A stretch of DNA of 64,000 nt from Chloracidobacterium sp. N (GCF_018304765.1 NZ_CP072642.1:293501-357500); one strand, 5' to 3'; shown: positions 17,745-27,632, numbered from the stretch's first letter. Translations and numbers: made by a program. Notes: generated by a model from the sequence alone, not told the origin.

Positions 17745-19184
17745 ATGTCCGAACAAAAATTGCCAACGCGCGCCGAGGACTTCAATGAGTGGTACAACCA
17801 GTTGGTTCTCCGCGCCGAGCTTGCGGATTATGCCCCGGTGCGTGGCTGCATGATCGTCCGGCCCTACGGCTGGGCGCTGTGGGAAAACATTCAGGCGGCG
17901 CTCGACCGCCGCTTCAAGGCCACGGGCCACCTCAACGCTGCTTTTCCCCTGCTCATTCCAAAGAGCTTTCTGGAACGCGAAGCCTCGCACGTCGAAGGGT
18001 TCTCGCCCGAACTGGCCGTGGTCACGATTGGCGGCAACAAGGAACTCGAAGAACCGCTTGTGGTGCGCCCAACGTCGGAGACGGTCATCGGGCACGCATA
18101 CGCCAGGTGGATTCAGTCCTACCGTGACCTGCCGGTGCTCATCAACCAGTGGTGCAGCGTCGTCCGGTGGGAACTGCGGACGAAGCTCTTTCTGCGCACG
18201 CTGGAATTTTTCTGGCAGGAAGGGCATACGGCGCACGCCACCTTCGAGGAAGCCGAAGCCGAAACCCGCCAGATGCTGGATGTCTATACCGATTTTGCCG
18301 TCAACGAGGCGGCGCTGCCGGTCATTCCCGGTATCAAGTCCGAGTCGGAGCGCTTTGCCGGCGCTGACCGCACCTACTCGATTGAAGCCATGATGGGCGA
18401 CGGCAAGGCGCTCCAGGCCGGTACTTCCCACAACCTGGGGCAGAATTTTGCCAGGGCGTTTGACATCCAGTTCCTTGACCGCGATGGCGAACGGAAATAC
18501 TGCTGGACAACGTCGTGGGGGATGTCCACGCGGATCGTGGGCGCGATCATCATGGTGCACGGCGACGACCAGGGCCTGGTCCTGCCGCCCCGCCTGGCGC
18601 CGATTCATGTGGTCGTTGTTCCGATTCACAAAAACGAGGACGAACGCGCGCGGGTGATGGAATCCGCCACGGGCCTGTATCAGGAAATGGTCAAGGTGGG
18701 CCTCCGGGTCAAACTTGATACGCGGGAAGGGTTGACGCCCGGCTTCAAGTTCAATGACTGGGAAATGCGCGGTGTTCCCCTGCGCATCGAGATTGGGCCG
18801 AAGGATGTGGAGAAGGGCGTCGTCGTGCTGGCACGGCGGGACCGTCCGGGCAGGGAGGGCAAGTCGGTGGTGGGCCGTGAAGGTGCCATTGTCACCATTG
18901 CCTCCATGCTGGAGGACATCCAGCTCGCCATGCTCGCTAAGGCCAAGGCGTTTCGGGATGCCCGTCTCCACGATGTGGCCGACTATGGCGCTTTCAAGGA
19001 AGCCATCGAAACGGGCTTTGCACGGGTGTGGTGGGATGGCGATGCCGCACTCGAACGTCAGATCAAGGAAGAAACCAAGGCAACGCTCCGGTGCATTCCG
19101 CTCGACCAGCCTGACCAGATGGGAAGGTGCTTTATGACCGGGCGGCCGACCCGCACCCAGGCCATCTTTGCGCGGGCCTATTAG
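17745..19184 (+). CDS. proS: Prolyl-tRNA synthetase, archaeal/eukaryotic-type
   Basis: 479 residues, matching the short ProRS type without the bacterial editing insertion. Class II motifs are visible: motif 2 in VVRWELRTKLFLRTLEFFWQEGHTAHAT, the ATP/Pro site in AGTSHNLGQNF, and motif 3 region TTSWGMSTRIVGAIIMVHGDD. The C-terminus has the anticodon-binding domain (VVVPIHKNEDERARV) and the extra C-terminal zinc-binding-like domain of this type, ending in ...ARAY. It charges tRNA-Pro. The ATG at 17745 fits the family N-terminus. Divergent from the carotenoid desaturase gene. Confidence 0.95.
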   Translation: MSEQKLPTRAEDFNEWYNQLVLRAELADYAPVRGCMIVRPYGWALWENIQAALDRRFKATGHLNAAFPLLIPKSFLEREASHVEGFSPELAVVTIGGNKELEEPLVVRPTSETVIGHAYARWIQSYRDLPVLINQWCSVVRWELRTKLFLRTLEFFWQEGHTAHATFEEAEAETRQMLDVYTDFAVNEAALPVIPGIKSESERFAGADRTYSIEAMMGDGKALQAGTSHNLGQNFARAFDIQFLDRDGERKYCWTTSWGMSTRIVGAIIMVHGDDQGLVLPPRLAPIHVVVVPIHKNEDERARVMESATGLYQEMVKVGLRVKLDTREGLTPGFKFNDWEMRGVPLRIEIGPKDVEKGVVVLARRDRPGREGKSVVGREGAIVTIASMLEDIQLAMLAKAKAFRDARLHDVADYGAFKEAIETGFARVWWDGDAALERQIKEETKATLRCIPLDQPDQMGRCFMTGRPTRTQAIFARAY

Positions 19185-19209
19185 GGGCGGCAAGCCAGGG
19201 GCGGCAAGC
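19183..19209. repeat. 13-bp tandem duplication at the proS stop codon
   Basis: AGGGGCGGCAAGC at 19183-19195 and 19197-19209, period 14. The first copy begins within the TAG stop codon of proS. Confidence 0.85.
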
Positions 19210-19238
19210 GACTCCGGCTGGCGACGTGTTGCCGTCCG

Positions 19239-19266
19239 TCCGGCTGGCTTGGTCCGGCTGGCTTGG
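19239..19266. repeat. Perfect 14-bp tandem duplication
   Basis: TCCGGCTGGCTTGG at 19239-19252 is directly repeated at 19253-19266, in the spacer between proS and the M48 peptidase gene. Confidence 0.85.
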
Positions 19267-19349
19267 GTTGCCCGGCCGGGCAAAATCAAGCAAGCTGAAA
19301 CTCCCCACCGGTTTTTTCCGCAATCGTTTCTGTTCCAAGGACACCTGCC

Positions 19350-20486
19350 ATGTCGTCTGACGAGCCTCTTTCGCCCCAACCCGAATCGGAAGCAGACTCT
19401 GCACCGGATACGGACCGGGCATCCGGGGAAGCCTCCGGGGACACTGCGCCGGCTGCTTCCACGGCGACGGATGCCGCCGCCGAAGCTGCACCTGGGACGG
19501 CGGAGCGGGAAGTTCGCTGCCGTTACTGCGGGCAGCGCAACCGCGTCCGCGCCGACTGGACGCCACGGGCCGGCGTCCGCTGTGGCCGCTGCCGGCTGCC
19601 GCTCGATGAGCAGGCGCACCGCAAGTTTCCGGGGCTGTCGCCACATGAATACATCCACCCGCTCGACTCCCAGGCGCTGGAAACCCTTCAGCTCATTCCG
19701 GGCATTGACCCGCTGCTCAAAAAGGCGCTCGAAGTCACGGGCGAAACCTACCTGCGGGTGATGTTTACGGCCAACGGCGTCAAGGTTTCGGAAAAACAGT
19801 GTCCTGACCTGCATGCCAAACTGGAGGTTGCCTGCCAGACCCTTGGCATCCGGGAGTTGCCGGAGCTGTATCTCAGTGTGACGAATCCTCTGGGCGGCGG
19901 CGGACTGGGCTTCAATGCGTTCACGAGCGGCGTCGAGCGTCCGTTCATCGTGTTGTTTACGCCGCTCATTGAACGGCTCGATGACATCGAGGTGCTGGCC
20001 GTCATGGCCCACGAACTGGGACACATTCACTGTCACCATCTGCTCTACAAAGTCGCCGCCGAACTGCTGTTTCAACTGGGCAGCTATGCGCTGTCCCGCG
20101 CACCGTTGCCGCCGGGAATTCCCGATCTGCTGACCTGGCCCGTGCGCAGCGCCCTGCTGACCTGGTATCAGAAAGCCGAGTTGAGCTGTGACCGGGCGGC
20201 CCAGCTCGTCGTTCAGGAACCGCACGTGTTGACCAGACTCATGATGAAGCTGGCCGGCGGCACGCTGACCTCGCGGCTCAATCACGAGGAGTTCATTGCC
20301 CAGGCCCGCGCCTTCGACCAGCGCAATGAGAGCAACTTCATTGACCGCTTCTGGACGTGGCAGATTGCCAGTGGGCGCACGCATCCCTTCCCCATCTGGC
20401 GGGTTTCAGAAATTCTCAAGTGGACAGAGAGCGAAGATGGCTTCAAAAAACTGATGAAGCCCGCCGCGCTCGCCACCCTATCCTGA
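19350..20486 (+). CDS. M48 family zinc metallopeptidase with N-terminal zinc ribbon
   Basis: 378 residues. After a low-complexity Ala/Ser/Asp-rich start, CRYCGQRNRVR...GVRCGRCRLPL forms a four-cysteine zinc ribbon (about residues 53-80). The peptidase domain (about 140-340) contains the HExxH site HELGHIHCHH and the third-ligand segment ELSCDRAA, both typical of M48. A hydrophobic stretch between them (YKVAAELLFQLGSYAL) may contact membrane. M48 proteases act in membrane or envelope quality control; the zinc ribbon is an unusual addition. The ATG at 19350 follows a purine-rich CAAGGA. Confidence 0.85.
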   Translation: MSSDEPLSPQPESEADSAPDTDRASGEASGDTAPAASTATDAAAEAAPGTAEREVRCRYCGQRNRVRADWTPRAGVRCGRCRLPLDEQAHRKFPGLSPHEYIHPLDSQALETLQLIPGIDPLLKKALEVTGETYLRVMFTANGVKVSEKQCPDLHAKLEVACQTLGIRELPELYLSVTNPLGGGGLGFNAFTSGVERPFIVLFTPLIERLDDIEVLAVMAHELGHIHCHHLLYKVAAELLFQLGSYALSRAPLPPGIPDLLTWPVRSALLTWYQKAELSCDRAAQLVVQEPHVLTRLMMKLAGGTLTSRLNHEEFIAQARAFDQRNESNFIDRFWTWQIASGRTHPFPIWRVSEILKWTESEDGFKKLMKPAALATLS

Positions 20487-20520
20487 CTGATTCAAGCCGG
20501 TTTGAGCCGGCACGCAACGC

Positions 20521-21156
20521 ATGAGGGCATTTTCGGCTTCCACCCCGCACGAACCCCGACTTGACTTTCACGAATGGAAAACCGGGACGATCATCGTTGA
20601 GCGGACAGGCATCCGGCGTCCGCTGTTTGCCCTGCGGCAGGCCGATCAGGTTCTGGCACATCTGGTGTGGCAGCGCCGGCGCGCCGGACGGTATGTGGCA
20701 CTGGCCGACGGCCTGACGCTCGATGTGAGCGTCGCGCGCATGGGCTATGAACTCACCATTCGGGATGACACCCAAGGGTTGTCCCGGTTGCGGATCAACC
20801 GCCGGCGCAACCCACATCGCGCCCGGATGACCATCGAGTTGCCGGCCGGCCGGTTTTTCGTACGGCTGCGCCGCGACAAACGCCAACCGGGGGATTTTGC
20901 GCTCCACGTACGGCGGGAGTTCTACAAACAGGACCTGCTCGAAGTGCAGTTCGAGCGCGCCCACCTCAACGCTCACCATGCTTCGCTGTCGCGCCGTCTG
21001 CTCACCATTCAGGTGTATCCCGTCATGCGCTGGGAGGCCGTTCACTTCCACCACCTCGTCGCCTTGCTGGTGGGGTGCATCGTGTTCGTCGGCGGACACG
21101 ATCAGTTCCGCTTTGATCCACGGGTGAATCCCTACATGGTCAAGCGGCGCGGATGA
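20521..21156 (+). CDS. Hypothetical protein coupled to a glycosyltransferase
   Basis: 211 residues, no recognised family. It is rich in Arg/His and in alternating hydrophobic residues, suggesting a beta-rich fold, with one hydrophobic segment near residues 180-196 (HLVALLVGCIVFVGG). The stop codon overlaps the glycosyltransferase start (ATGA at 21153-21156), which supports this strand and frame over the antisense ORF, and implies coupled translation. Confidence 0.6.
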   Translation: MRAFSASTPHEPRLDFHEWKTGTIIVERTGIRRPLFALRQADQVLAHLVWQRRRAGRYVALADGLTLDVSVARMGYELTIRDDTQGLSRLRINRRRNPHRARMTIELPAGRFFVRLRRDKRQPGDFALHVRREFYKQDLLEVQFERAHLNAHHASLSRRLLTIQVYPVMRWEAVHFHHLVALLVGCIVFVGGHDQFRFDPRVNPYMVKRRG

Positions 21157-22286
21157 ACATCCTGCACGTCAGCTCAGGCGATGCCTTCGGCGGCGGGGAG
21201 CGGCACGTGCTGGAACTCGTCCTTGCCCTGGCTGCCCGTGGGCATCGGCTGCACGTGGCCACCCCGGCCGACGGGGCCTTGGCCCGAAGGTTGCGCGAAG
21301 CCGCCGGCGCGCAGCCATCCGTTGTGCTGCATCCGCTCCGGGTGCGTCATGCGCTTGATCTGGGGGCAATGTGGTCGTTGGTGCGCCTGGTGCGCACACA
21401 CCGCATAGACATCCTGCACGCCCACTATGCGCGCGACTATCCGGTGGCCGCCGGCGTCGTCCGCTGGCAACGCCAGTGGGGAAACCACCGCCCGGCCCTG
21501 TTTCTGACCCGTCACCACTATGCGCCGTTGAACGGGCATCGGCTGTATGCCTGGTGGTTGAGTGTGGCGGAACGGTTCATTGCCGTATCGGGCTATGTGC
21601 GTGACCAGCTCAAGGCATCGCTCGGATGGGATGACCGGCGGTTCGTGGTCATCCCGAACTGGGTGGATTCCAGCCGTTTTCGCCGCCCGGCAGTCTTTGA
21701 CCGGGCAGGCTGCCGCCAGCGGTTCGGCCTGCCCCGGGACGGGTTTATCGTCGGCTGTCTCAATCGGCTGGAGCCGGACAAGGGGCAGGCGACGTTGCTC
21801 TTTGCCCTGGAGCTGGCCCGGCGCCAGGCACCACAGCTTCATCTGGTGCTGGCCGGAAACGCCGATGCTGCTTATCTTGCCCGCTTGCAGCAGCAGGCCC
21901 GGACGGCCGGTTTGACGGCTCAGGTGAGCTTTCCGGGCTTTGTCGAAGATGTGCCGGCCCTGCTTTTCGCCTGCGATGTCGTGGCCATTCCCTCCCGGAA
22001 TGAGGCGTTTTCGCTGGGCGTCCTTGAAGCCTGGGCCGCCGGTGTGCCGGTGGTCGTCTCCGACGTGGGTGGGTTGGCTGAGTTGGTCGCCCACGAAGAA
22101 AATGGCTTGCGGGTGGGCGTGCGGGATGTGAAGGGATGGGCGGCTGCCCTGTGTCGGCTGGCCTGTGATACAGTGCTGTGTCAGCGGTTGGTCAGGGCAG
22201 GGCAGCAGTCCGTTGGGCGCTACACGCTCAGCCACGCTGTGGTGGCGCTGGAACAGCTCTATCTGGCCCGGGCCACAAAATTCTGA
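21153..22286 (+). CDS. GT4-type glycosyltransferase
   Basis: 377 residues with the GT-B fold of family 4 retaining glycosyltransferases. N-terminal acceptor domain begins NILHVSSGDAFGGGERHVLEL; the nucleotide-sugar domain includes VGCLNRLEPDKGQATLLFAL, VSFPGFVEDVPALLFACDVVAIPS and the EX7E element NEAFSLGVLEAWAAG. It transfers a sugar from a nucleotide or lipid donor to an envelope glycan or lipid; the specific substrate is not deducible. Overlaps the upstream hypothetical gene by four bases. Confidence 0.88.
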   Translation: MNILHVSSGDAFGGGERHVLELVLALAARGHRLHVATPADGALARRLREAAGAQPSVVLHPLRVRHALDLGAMWSLVRLVRTHRIDILHAHYARDYPVAAGVVRWQRQWGNHRPALFLTRHHYAPLNGHRLYAWWLSVAERFIAVSGYVRDQLKASLGWDDRRFVVIPNWVDSSRFRRPAVFDRAGCRQRFGLPRDGFIVGCLNRLEPDKGQATLLFALELARRQAPQLHLVLAGNADAAYLARLQQQARTAGLTAQVSFPGFVEDVPALLFACDVVAIPSRNEAFSLGVLEAWAAGVPVVVSDVGGLAELVAHEENGLRVGVRDVKGWAAALCRLACDTVLCQRLVRAGQQSVGRYTLSHAVVALEQLYLARATKF

Positions 22287-22372
22287 TTCAACAAATCGCG
22301 GTTTCTGCAACGGGATGAGCATTTCGCTCGTCTGAGGTGTCAGTTGTCCAGGTTCAGGTCAGGAACACACCC

Positions 22373-23668
22373 ATGAGAGCCAAGGGATACGTCAGAAACC
22401 AGGTCATCCGGCGCGGATTGGCACTGCTTGTCCTGCTGGGGATGGTGGCCGGGCCCTTCCCGGCTGCGTTGGCCCAGTCCGGCCGACAGGTTACACGTCC
22501 ACGGGTGGTCGCTCCGCGCCCACCGGCAGAGCCTTCACCAGCTCCCGAAGGAGAAGACACCGCGCCTTCGACTTCCCGCCCGCGCCCCAGCCTGGGGCGG
22601 CGTGGGGAGGACGCCCCACGCCCGTCCGTGCCGTCCCCGTCCGCGCGGCCGCCGGCTGCTGACGTTGACGATGACATCATCACCATTCAGGCGACGCTGG
22701 TCACGATTCCGGTTATCGTCAGTGACGACTACAACCGCTACCTGCCGTTTCTGCGGAAAAACCAATTCTCCCTGCTGGAAGACAACGTACCCCAGGAAAT
22801 CACCTTTTTTGCGTCCGAACAGGTGCCTTTTCACGTCGCCCTGGTGCTCGATGTCAGCCGCAGCGCCTACCTGAGCATTAACGACATGTGCAGTGCGGCC
22901 AATGCCTTCATTGACTACATCCGCCCGGATGACAAGGTCAGCGTCTTCACCTTCTCGGACAAGATTCGGCAGCTCTGTCCCTTCACCAGCAACCAGATGA
23001 CGCTCCGGCAGGCCGTGGCGAGTGCTAGGATTGAAGGCGGTACCCGGCTCTATGACGCGGCCCAGCAAATTCTGGAGGGCTATCTGGCGCCCATCGAAGG
23101 CCGCAAGGCCATGATTCTGCTGACTGATGGTGAGGATACGACGAGCCGGCACTACAAGCCGCGGGATGTTCTCGACCGTGTGGCTGAATCCGATGTGCTG
23201 GTCTATACGGTGCAGTATCCCGCGGCGGACCCAAATCTGGTCCAGCCTTCGATTCAGTTTCCGTTCCCATTCCCATTTCCTCTGCCGGGGCGCCGTCCAC
23301 GTCGCGGCCCGTTCTTCCCGCTGGACGATCCACCACAGGGAGGCGGCAGCAGCCGGCAGGAACCGTCGGTGATGGGGATTGAGGAGACCTTCCTGCGGGA
23401 TGTCGCCACGATTTCCGGCGGGATGCACAGTCCGTTCACCGATGTTGGTACGGCGCGGACGATCTTCAGAAACATTGCCGAGGAGTTACGCCACGTCTAT
23501 GTTCTGGGCTACTACCCGACACGCGGACTCGACCAGGCCGGCTATCGCCGGGTGCGGGTGCGCGTCAATCTCCCTGAAGCCAGGGTACGGGCGCGTCTTG
23601 GCTATGTCGTCACCGAGCAGATGGCCCAGCGCAACCGGACGCCTGTTCCCACCAATGCCCGTGACTGA
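22373..23668 (+). CDS. VWFA-related secreted protein of the acidobacterial type
   Basis: 431 residues from the ATG at 22373, which follows an AGGAA. The N-terminus is a signal peptide (LALLVLLGMVAGPFPAALAQS), then a Pro/Arg-rich linker (about 35-95). The VWA domain shows the MIDAS motif as DVSRSAYLS (DxSxS) and a later ILLTDGEDTT. This combination, with FRNIAEELRHVYVLGYYPT near the end, is the hallmark of the VWFA-related domain proteins abundant in Acidobacteriota (TIGR03436). Such proteins probably bind metal and protein partners outside the cytoplasm. A GTG at 22337 is an alternative start. The stop overlaps the hisH start by one base. Confidence 0.85.
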   Translation: MRAKGYVRNQVIRRGLALLVLLGMVAGPFPAALAQSGRQVTRPRVVAPRPPAEPSPAPEGEDTAPSTSRPRPSLGRRGEDAPRPSVPSPSARPPAADVDDDIITIQATLVTIPVIVSDDYNRYLPFLRKNQFSLLEDNVPQEITFFASEQVPFHVALVLDVSRSAYLSINDMCSAANAFIDYIRPDDKVSVFTFSDKIRQLCPFTSNQMTLRQAVASARIEGGTRLYDAAQQILEGYLAPIEGRKAMILLTDGEDTTSRHYKPRDVLDRVAESDVLVYTVQYPAADPNLVQPSIQFPFPFPFPLPGRRPRRGPFFPLDDPPQGGGSSRQEPSVMGIEETFLRDVATISGGMHSPFTDVGTARTIFRNIAEELRHVYVLGYYPTRGLDQAGYRRVRVRVNLPEARVRARLGYVVTEQMAQRNRTPVPTNARD

Positions 23669-24282
23669 TGCGTAACCACCGGCTCGTCATTCTCGATTAC
23701 GGCGTCGGCAACCTGCGCAACCTGGAGCGCGCCTTTGCCCACCTGGGCCTTACGGCCCGGATTTCATCTGACCCGGAGGTGGTTCACCGGGCAACGCACC
23801 TGGTGCTGCCCGGTGTGGGGGCTTTCGGCGCGGCCATGGATGAACTCCGGTCGCGGGGACTCGAACCGGTCGTCCGGTCAGTGGCGCAGTCCGGTGTGCC
23901 GCTGCTCGGCGTTTGCGTGGGTTTTCAGATGCTCTTTGAGACCGGTCACGAGTTTGGCCGCCACGCCGGACTGGGATTGCTTGAAGGCGAGGTGCTGCGC
24001 TTTCCAGCCGAAGTCCGGCCCGTGCCCCACGTCGGATGGAATCAGGTCATCCAGACTCAGGCGCATCCCCTGTGGAAAGATATTCCCGACGGTGCCTTTT
24101 TCTACTTCGTGCATTCGTACTACGCCGCGCCACAGGTTTCCGGGCAGGTTCTGGGTGCAACGGATTATGGTCTGCGCTATGCCAGTGCTGTCGCGGGTGA
24201 CAACGTTATGGGCGTACAGTTTCATCCCGAAAAAAGCCACCAGGTCGGCTTACGTCTGCTCCATAACTTCGCCAGCCTGTAG
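23668..24282 (+). CDS. hisH: Imidazole glycerol phosphate synthase, glutamine amidotransferase subunit HisH
   Basis: 204 residues, usual length. LVILDYGVGNLRNLERAF starts the class-I amidotransferase; the nucleophile elbow GVCVGFQML has Cys, and VQFHPEKSH supplies His and Glu. With HisF it makes imidazole glycerol phosphate and AICAR in histidine synthesis. HisF and other his genes are not in the window. The ATG shares one base with the VWFA stop (TGATG), so reading is probably coupled. Converges with ispD. Confidence 0.93.
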   Translation: MRNHRLVILDYGVGNLRNLERAFAHLGLTARISSDPEVVHRATHLVLPGVGAFGAAMDELRSRGLEPVVRSVAQSGVPLLGVCVGFQMLFETGHEFGRHAGLGLLEGEVLRFPAEVRPVPHVGWNQVIQTQAHPLWKDIPDGAFFYFVHSYYAAPQVSGQVLGATDYGLRYASAVAGDNVMGVQFHPEKSHQVGLRLLHNFASL

Positions 24283-24379
24283 TGGCACCGCGTGGCCTGC
24301 CACACCTGCCTTGCGGCTTGTCTTGCGCGCACCGGCGAAATGGAAAGCCGGACAGGGAAGGGCTGGAAGGTGGCGTGGG

Positions 24380-25075
24380 CTACGTTGGTTCGCGTGCGAG
24401 GCGCTGCCAGAGAAAATCAGCCAGCGGCAGATCGTCCGGGTGCGTGATTTTCAGGTTCCAGCGCGGCCCGGGCACGATCCGTACCGGCACGCCCAACCGT
24501 TCAACCAGCATGGCGTCATCGGTTGCCGTCACCTGTTCGGCTGCGGCGCGCGCGTGGGCGTCCCGGAGCAGTCCGGTCTCGAAGGCCTGTGGCGTCTGCA
24601 CCGCATAGAGGGTTGAACGGGGAGGGGTTTCGTAGGCCAACCCGTCCTGTACCAGCTTGATGGTGTCCGTGGCCGGGTGCCCGACCACAGCCGCGCGGTC
24701 GGCCCGGGCAGCAGCTATTGTGGCGGTGATGAGTTCTGTCGTGGCAAAGGGCCGTACAGCATCGTGGACGACGACCACCGATGCCGCATCCGGCACGGCC
24801 GCCAGCGCCAGCCGTACCGATTCCTGCCGCTCCGCTCCACCGGCAACGGCCGTGATGGGTTTTTCGACGGGGAAGGTTTCCAGCAGGGCGTCAAACACCG
24901 GCCGCGCCGTCGGCGGCAACGCCACGACGATGTGGCTTACGTCCGGGCAGGCGGCCAGCCGGCGCAGCGTGTGAATGATGATGGGACAGCCGGCAAGTTC
25001 GAGAAACTGTTTCGGGCGGTCAGCGCCAAACCGGGCACCAAGCCCACCGGCCGGAACAATGGCAACAGCCGTCAT
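24380..25075 (-). CDS. ispD: 2-C-methyl-D-erythritol 4-phosphate cytidylyltransferase
   Basis: 231 residues. The nucleotide-binding signature [21 protein letters not shown] is the IspD N-terminus; [10 protein letters not shown] and [11 protein letters not shown] are further family blocks. It transfers CMP to methylerythritol phosphate in the non-mevalonate isoprenoid route. The start codon overlaps the P450 stop (ATGA at 25072-25075), so it is the distal gene of a coupled pair with the P450. Confidence 0.95.
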   Translation of the reverse strand: MTAVAIVPAGGLGARFGADRPKQFLELAGCPIIIHTLRRLAACPDVSHIVVALPPTARPVFDALLETFPVEKPITAVAGGAERQESVRLALAAVPDAASVVVVHDAVRPFATTELITATIAAARADRAAVVGHPATDTIKLVQDGLAYETPPRSTLYAVQTPQAFETGLLRDAHARAAAEQVTATDDAMLVERLGVPVRIVPGPRWNLKITHPDDLPLADFLWQRLAREPT

Positions 25076-26418
25076 GCCCGGGCTTCAAGGATCATCGGCA
25101 TGCCGTACTTCGGGCGCAGGGTGATGAGCGGCTCCGGCACGACGCGCGCTTCAGGGGCCAGGCGCAGGCGCCACTTCTGCGCCAGGGTCGCCAGAATGAG
25201 CACGCCTTCCATCCAGGCGAACCCTTCGCCAATGCAGGCGCGCGGCCCGCCGCCAAAGGGAAAGTAGCTGAACTTCGGACGTTTTTCCTTTTCCTCCGGC
25301 GTCCAGCGTTCAGGGATGAAACGCTCCGGCGCCGGGTAGAAATCCGAGCGGCGCTGGACAACATACGGACTCATGAGAATCAGCGCGCGCGCCGGCAGGC
25401 GGTAGTTGCCCAGCGAAAAGGCTTCGAGGGCGCGCCGTCCGAAGACCCAGGCAGGCGGATACAGCCGCATGCTTTCGGCAAAGACCATTTCCGTGTACTT
25501 GAGCTTGCCATAATCGGCGGCCGTGGGCAGGCGTCCACCTAAGACGGCATCCACTTCGGTGTGCAGGCGGGCTTCGACTTCGGGATGCTGCGACAGCAGA
25601 TACCACGTCCAGGTGAGGGCATTGGCCGTGGTTTCGTGGCCGGCAAGGAAGATGGTCATGGCTTCGTCGCGGAGCTGTTCATCGGTCATCCCCGTGCCGT
25701 CGCCTTCTTCGTCCTGGGCGATGAGCAGCATCGAAAGCAGGTCTCCCCGGTCTTCGCTGGTGCGGCGGCGTTCTTCGATGATGCGATAGACGGTTTCATC
25801 CAGCCGCGCCCGCGCCGCACGGAAGCGGTAGTTGAACGGCAGCGGGAGTTTTTCGATCAGCTCGAAGAAGGGCAGCGTCATGACAGCGGAAAACAGTTCG
25901 ATGGTCGTCGTCAGCGCCGCGCCAATTTCGTCCATTTCGCTTTTGACTTCAGCATCGAACAACGTCTTGGCGACGACCCGCAGCGTCAGCCGCATCATTT
26001 CTTTGGCCATGTCATGTTGTTCGCCGGGCTGCCATTCGTCGCGCATTTCAGCCGCATACTGCGCCATGATGCGCGCATAGAGCGCAATGCGCTCCCGGTG
26101 AAAGGCCGGCTGCGACAGCCGGCGCTGCCGTTTGTGAAACTCACCTTCGCTCGTGAGCAGGCCGTTGCCCAGAAACTTGCGCGCCCGTTGCAGGCCGCGC
26201 CCCTTGATGAAGTTCTTGTGGTTGGTGATGAGAATTTCCCGGATGTAGTCGGGATTGCTCACCATAAAGACCCGCTCACTTCCGAGGCGAAACTGCACGA
26301 TGTCACCGTACCGGCGGTACATGCCCTGCAGGAGCCGGAGGGCATCCGTCCGAAAGCGGTAGATGTTGGCGCCTGGCAGGGTCCGCGCGGCGCGTGGCGC
26401 TTCGAGTTGGGCAATCAT
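25072..26418 (-). CDS. Cytochrome P450
   Basis: 448 residues from the ATG at 26418. All P450 signatures are present: I-helix [11 protein letters not shown]-helix [10 protein letters not shown] (ExxR), PERF region, and heme loop [17 protein letters not shown] with the cysteine ligand. The start at 26418 matches the family N-terminus (the frame continues upstream). It resembles the CYP110/CYP97-like bacterial class that oxidises lipophilic substrates (fatty acids, terpenoids, carotenoids); assignment to a specific substrate is inference. Overlap with ispD and the nearby carotenoid desaturase make an isoprenoid-derived substrate plausible. Confidence 0.93.
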   Translation of the reverse strand: MIAQLEAPRAARTLPGANIYRFRTDALRLLQGMYRRYGDIVQFRLGSERVFMVSNPDYIREILITNHKNFIKGRGLQRARKFLGNGLLTSEGEFHKRQRRLSQPAFHRERIALYARIMAQYAAEMRDEWQPGEQHDMAKEMMRLTLRVVAKTLFDAEVKSEMDEIGAALTTTIELFSAVMTLPFFELIEKLPLPFNYRFRAARARLDETVYRIIEERRRTSEDRGDLLSMLLIAQDEEGDGTGMTDEQLRDEAMTIFLAGHETTANALTWTWYLLSQHPEVEARLHTEVDAVLGGRLPTAADYGKLKYTEMVFAESMRLYPPAWVFGRRALEAFSLGNYRLPARALILMSPYVVQRRSDFYPAPERFIPERWTPEEKEKRPKFSYFPFGGGPRACIGEGFAWMEGVLILATLAQKWRLRLAPEARVVPEPLITLRPKYGMPMILEARA

Positions 26419-26578
26419 GGCAACGTTGTTTCCGGCGGATGAAGTATCGGCGCAAGCGGCCGACCTCTGGACAACAGGCGACCGTCGGGCGCTCGGCAGC
26501 GGCGAAATTGTATGTCCGGTCAAGCCATGACGCAATCGGGAAATTTGAGTTTGGCTTCAGTTTTTGCCGGCCCGGTTT

Positions 26579-27388
26579 TCACTGGGAGGCTTTGGTCTCC
26601 CACTGCCTGCCCGTCCGGCGCACGACGAGTTGTGCCAGTTCGATACCGCTGGTGTCATCCGGTGGCCGGAAGTGGATGCGCTGGTTCTGCCCGATGATGA
26701 TGTAGGTGGGGTGTCCGCAGCGACGCAGGTTGACGCGCAGTGCTGTCACTTCCGGCCAAGGGAGCGTCACCTGCTGCCAGACGCCCTGATATTCAACGTG
26801 GAAGGGGGTGATGGTGAGGTTGACCCGCGCCATGCTCCACGCCAGAAGCAGGGCCAGGATGCCAGGCGGCATCAGCAGCACGGCGGCCACCAGACTGCCA
26901 AGCCACAGCGGGAGCAGGAGCAACAACAGTCCAAGCCCATACACCGGAAAGCGCCAGGGGGAACGCAACGGGAATTCGCACGTGCCAAGGAAATAGGTCT
27001 CGCTCCGGGCGTTGCCGATCCACTGGGCCGTCGGCCAGTCGAAGGTGATGCGGAGTTGCGGGCCGCCGTAGCCAAGTTCGATTTCGTCTCCGCTGGTCAG
27101 GCTGGCCCGGCTGACATAGTTGCCGTTGAGGCGCGTGCCGTTGGTGCTTTCCAGGTCTTCAATCCAGATGGCAGTGCCGTCGGAGGACAGCCGGGCGTGG
27201 TGGCCGGAAGCTGCCGTGTCGTCGGGGGCCAGGCGCACCTCACAGTGGTGCGAACGGCCGATGACGGCCGGGAGGTGCCGGATGACCTGCTGCTTGCCTG
27301 CCAGACCGCCGCGCAGGTGGAGTACCGTCACGGTGACGGCGGCATTTTCCGGGAAATGGACGGCGGCTTCATTCGTCGTCGGCATCAT
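26579..27388 (-). CDS. FHA domain membrane protein
   Basis: 269 residues. An FHA domain lies at about residues 15-115: VIGRSHHCEVRL, HARLS, IEDLESTNGTRLNG (the phosphothreonine-binding GR, SxxH-like and TNG elements). Two closely spaced hydrophobic segments (about 150-195, GLGLLLLLLPLWLGSL and LLMPPGILALLLAW) follow, with a C-terminal domain resembling bacterial PH-like pieces. It could read out Ser/Thr kinase activity, fitting the many kinases nearby. The ATG at 27388 overlaps xseB by about 20 bases. Confidence 0.8.
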   Translation of the reverse strand: MMPTTNEAAVHFPENAAVTVTVLHLRGGLAGKQQVIRHLPAVIGRSHHCEVRLAPDDTAASGHHARLSSDGTAIWIEDLESTNGTRLNGNYVSRASLTSGDEIELGYGGPQLRITFDWPTAQWIGNARSETYFLGTCEFPLRSPWRFPVYGLGLLLLLLPLWLGSLVAAVLLMPPGILALLLAWSMARVNLTITPFHVEYQGVWQQVTLPWPEVTALRVNLRRCGHPTYIIIGQNQRIHFRPPDDTSGIELAQLVVRRTGRQWETKASQ

Positions 27389-27632
27389 CGCCTGTGGGCG
27401 CAAGGGGAGCGGTGGTGACGCTGCCATCGGCGGACTTGAGAATGATTTCAATCCGCTGCTCAGCGGCCAGAAGCCGCTCACGGCAGCGGCGCGCCAGCGT
27501 CATCCCCCGCTCAAAAAGATCGAGCGCCTCTTCCAGCGGAAGCTGCCCGTCCTCCATCTGCTGGACAATCTGCTCCAGTTCGGCAAGGGCTGCTTCGTAG
27601 GTGAGTGATTCAGGCGCTTTGGGAGCCGGCAT
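27369..27632 (-). CDS. xseB: Exodeoxyribonuclease VII small subunit
   Basis: 87 residues. LTYEAALAELEQIVQQMEDGQLPLEEALDLFERGMTLARRC is the XseB signature. With XseA it forms the single-strand-specific exonuclease VII; xseA is not in the window. ATG at 27632 is set by the family N-terminus. The next gene upstream on this strand, cytochrome c, stops four bases before it. Confidence 0.92.
   Translation of the reverse strand: MPAPKAPESLTYEAALAELEQIVQQMEDGQLPLEEALDLFERGMTLARRCRERLLAAEQRIEIILKSADGSVTTAPLAPTGDDADDE

Noticed and set aside
17571-20384. 937-residue minus-strand ORF across proS and the M48 protease gene
   Set aside because: Antisense shadow of two well-supported genes in GC-rich DNA, with no recognisable domain and skewed Arg/His/Gly composition.
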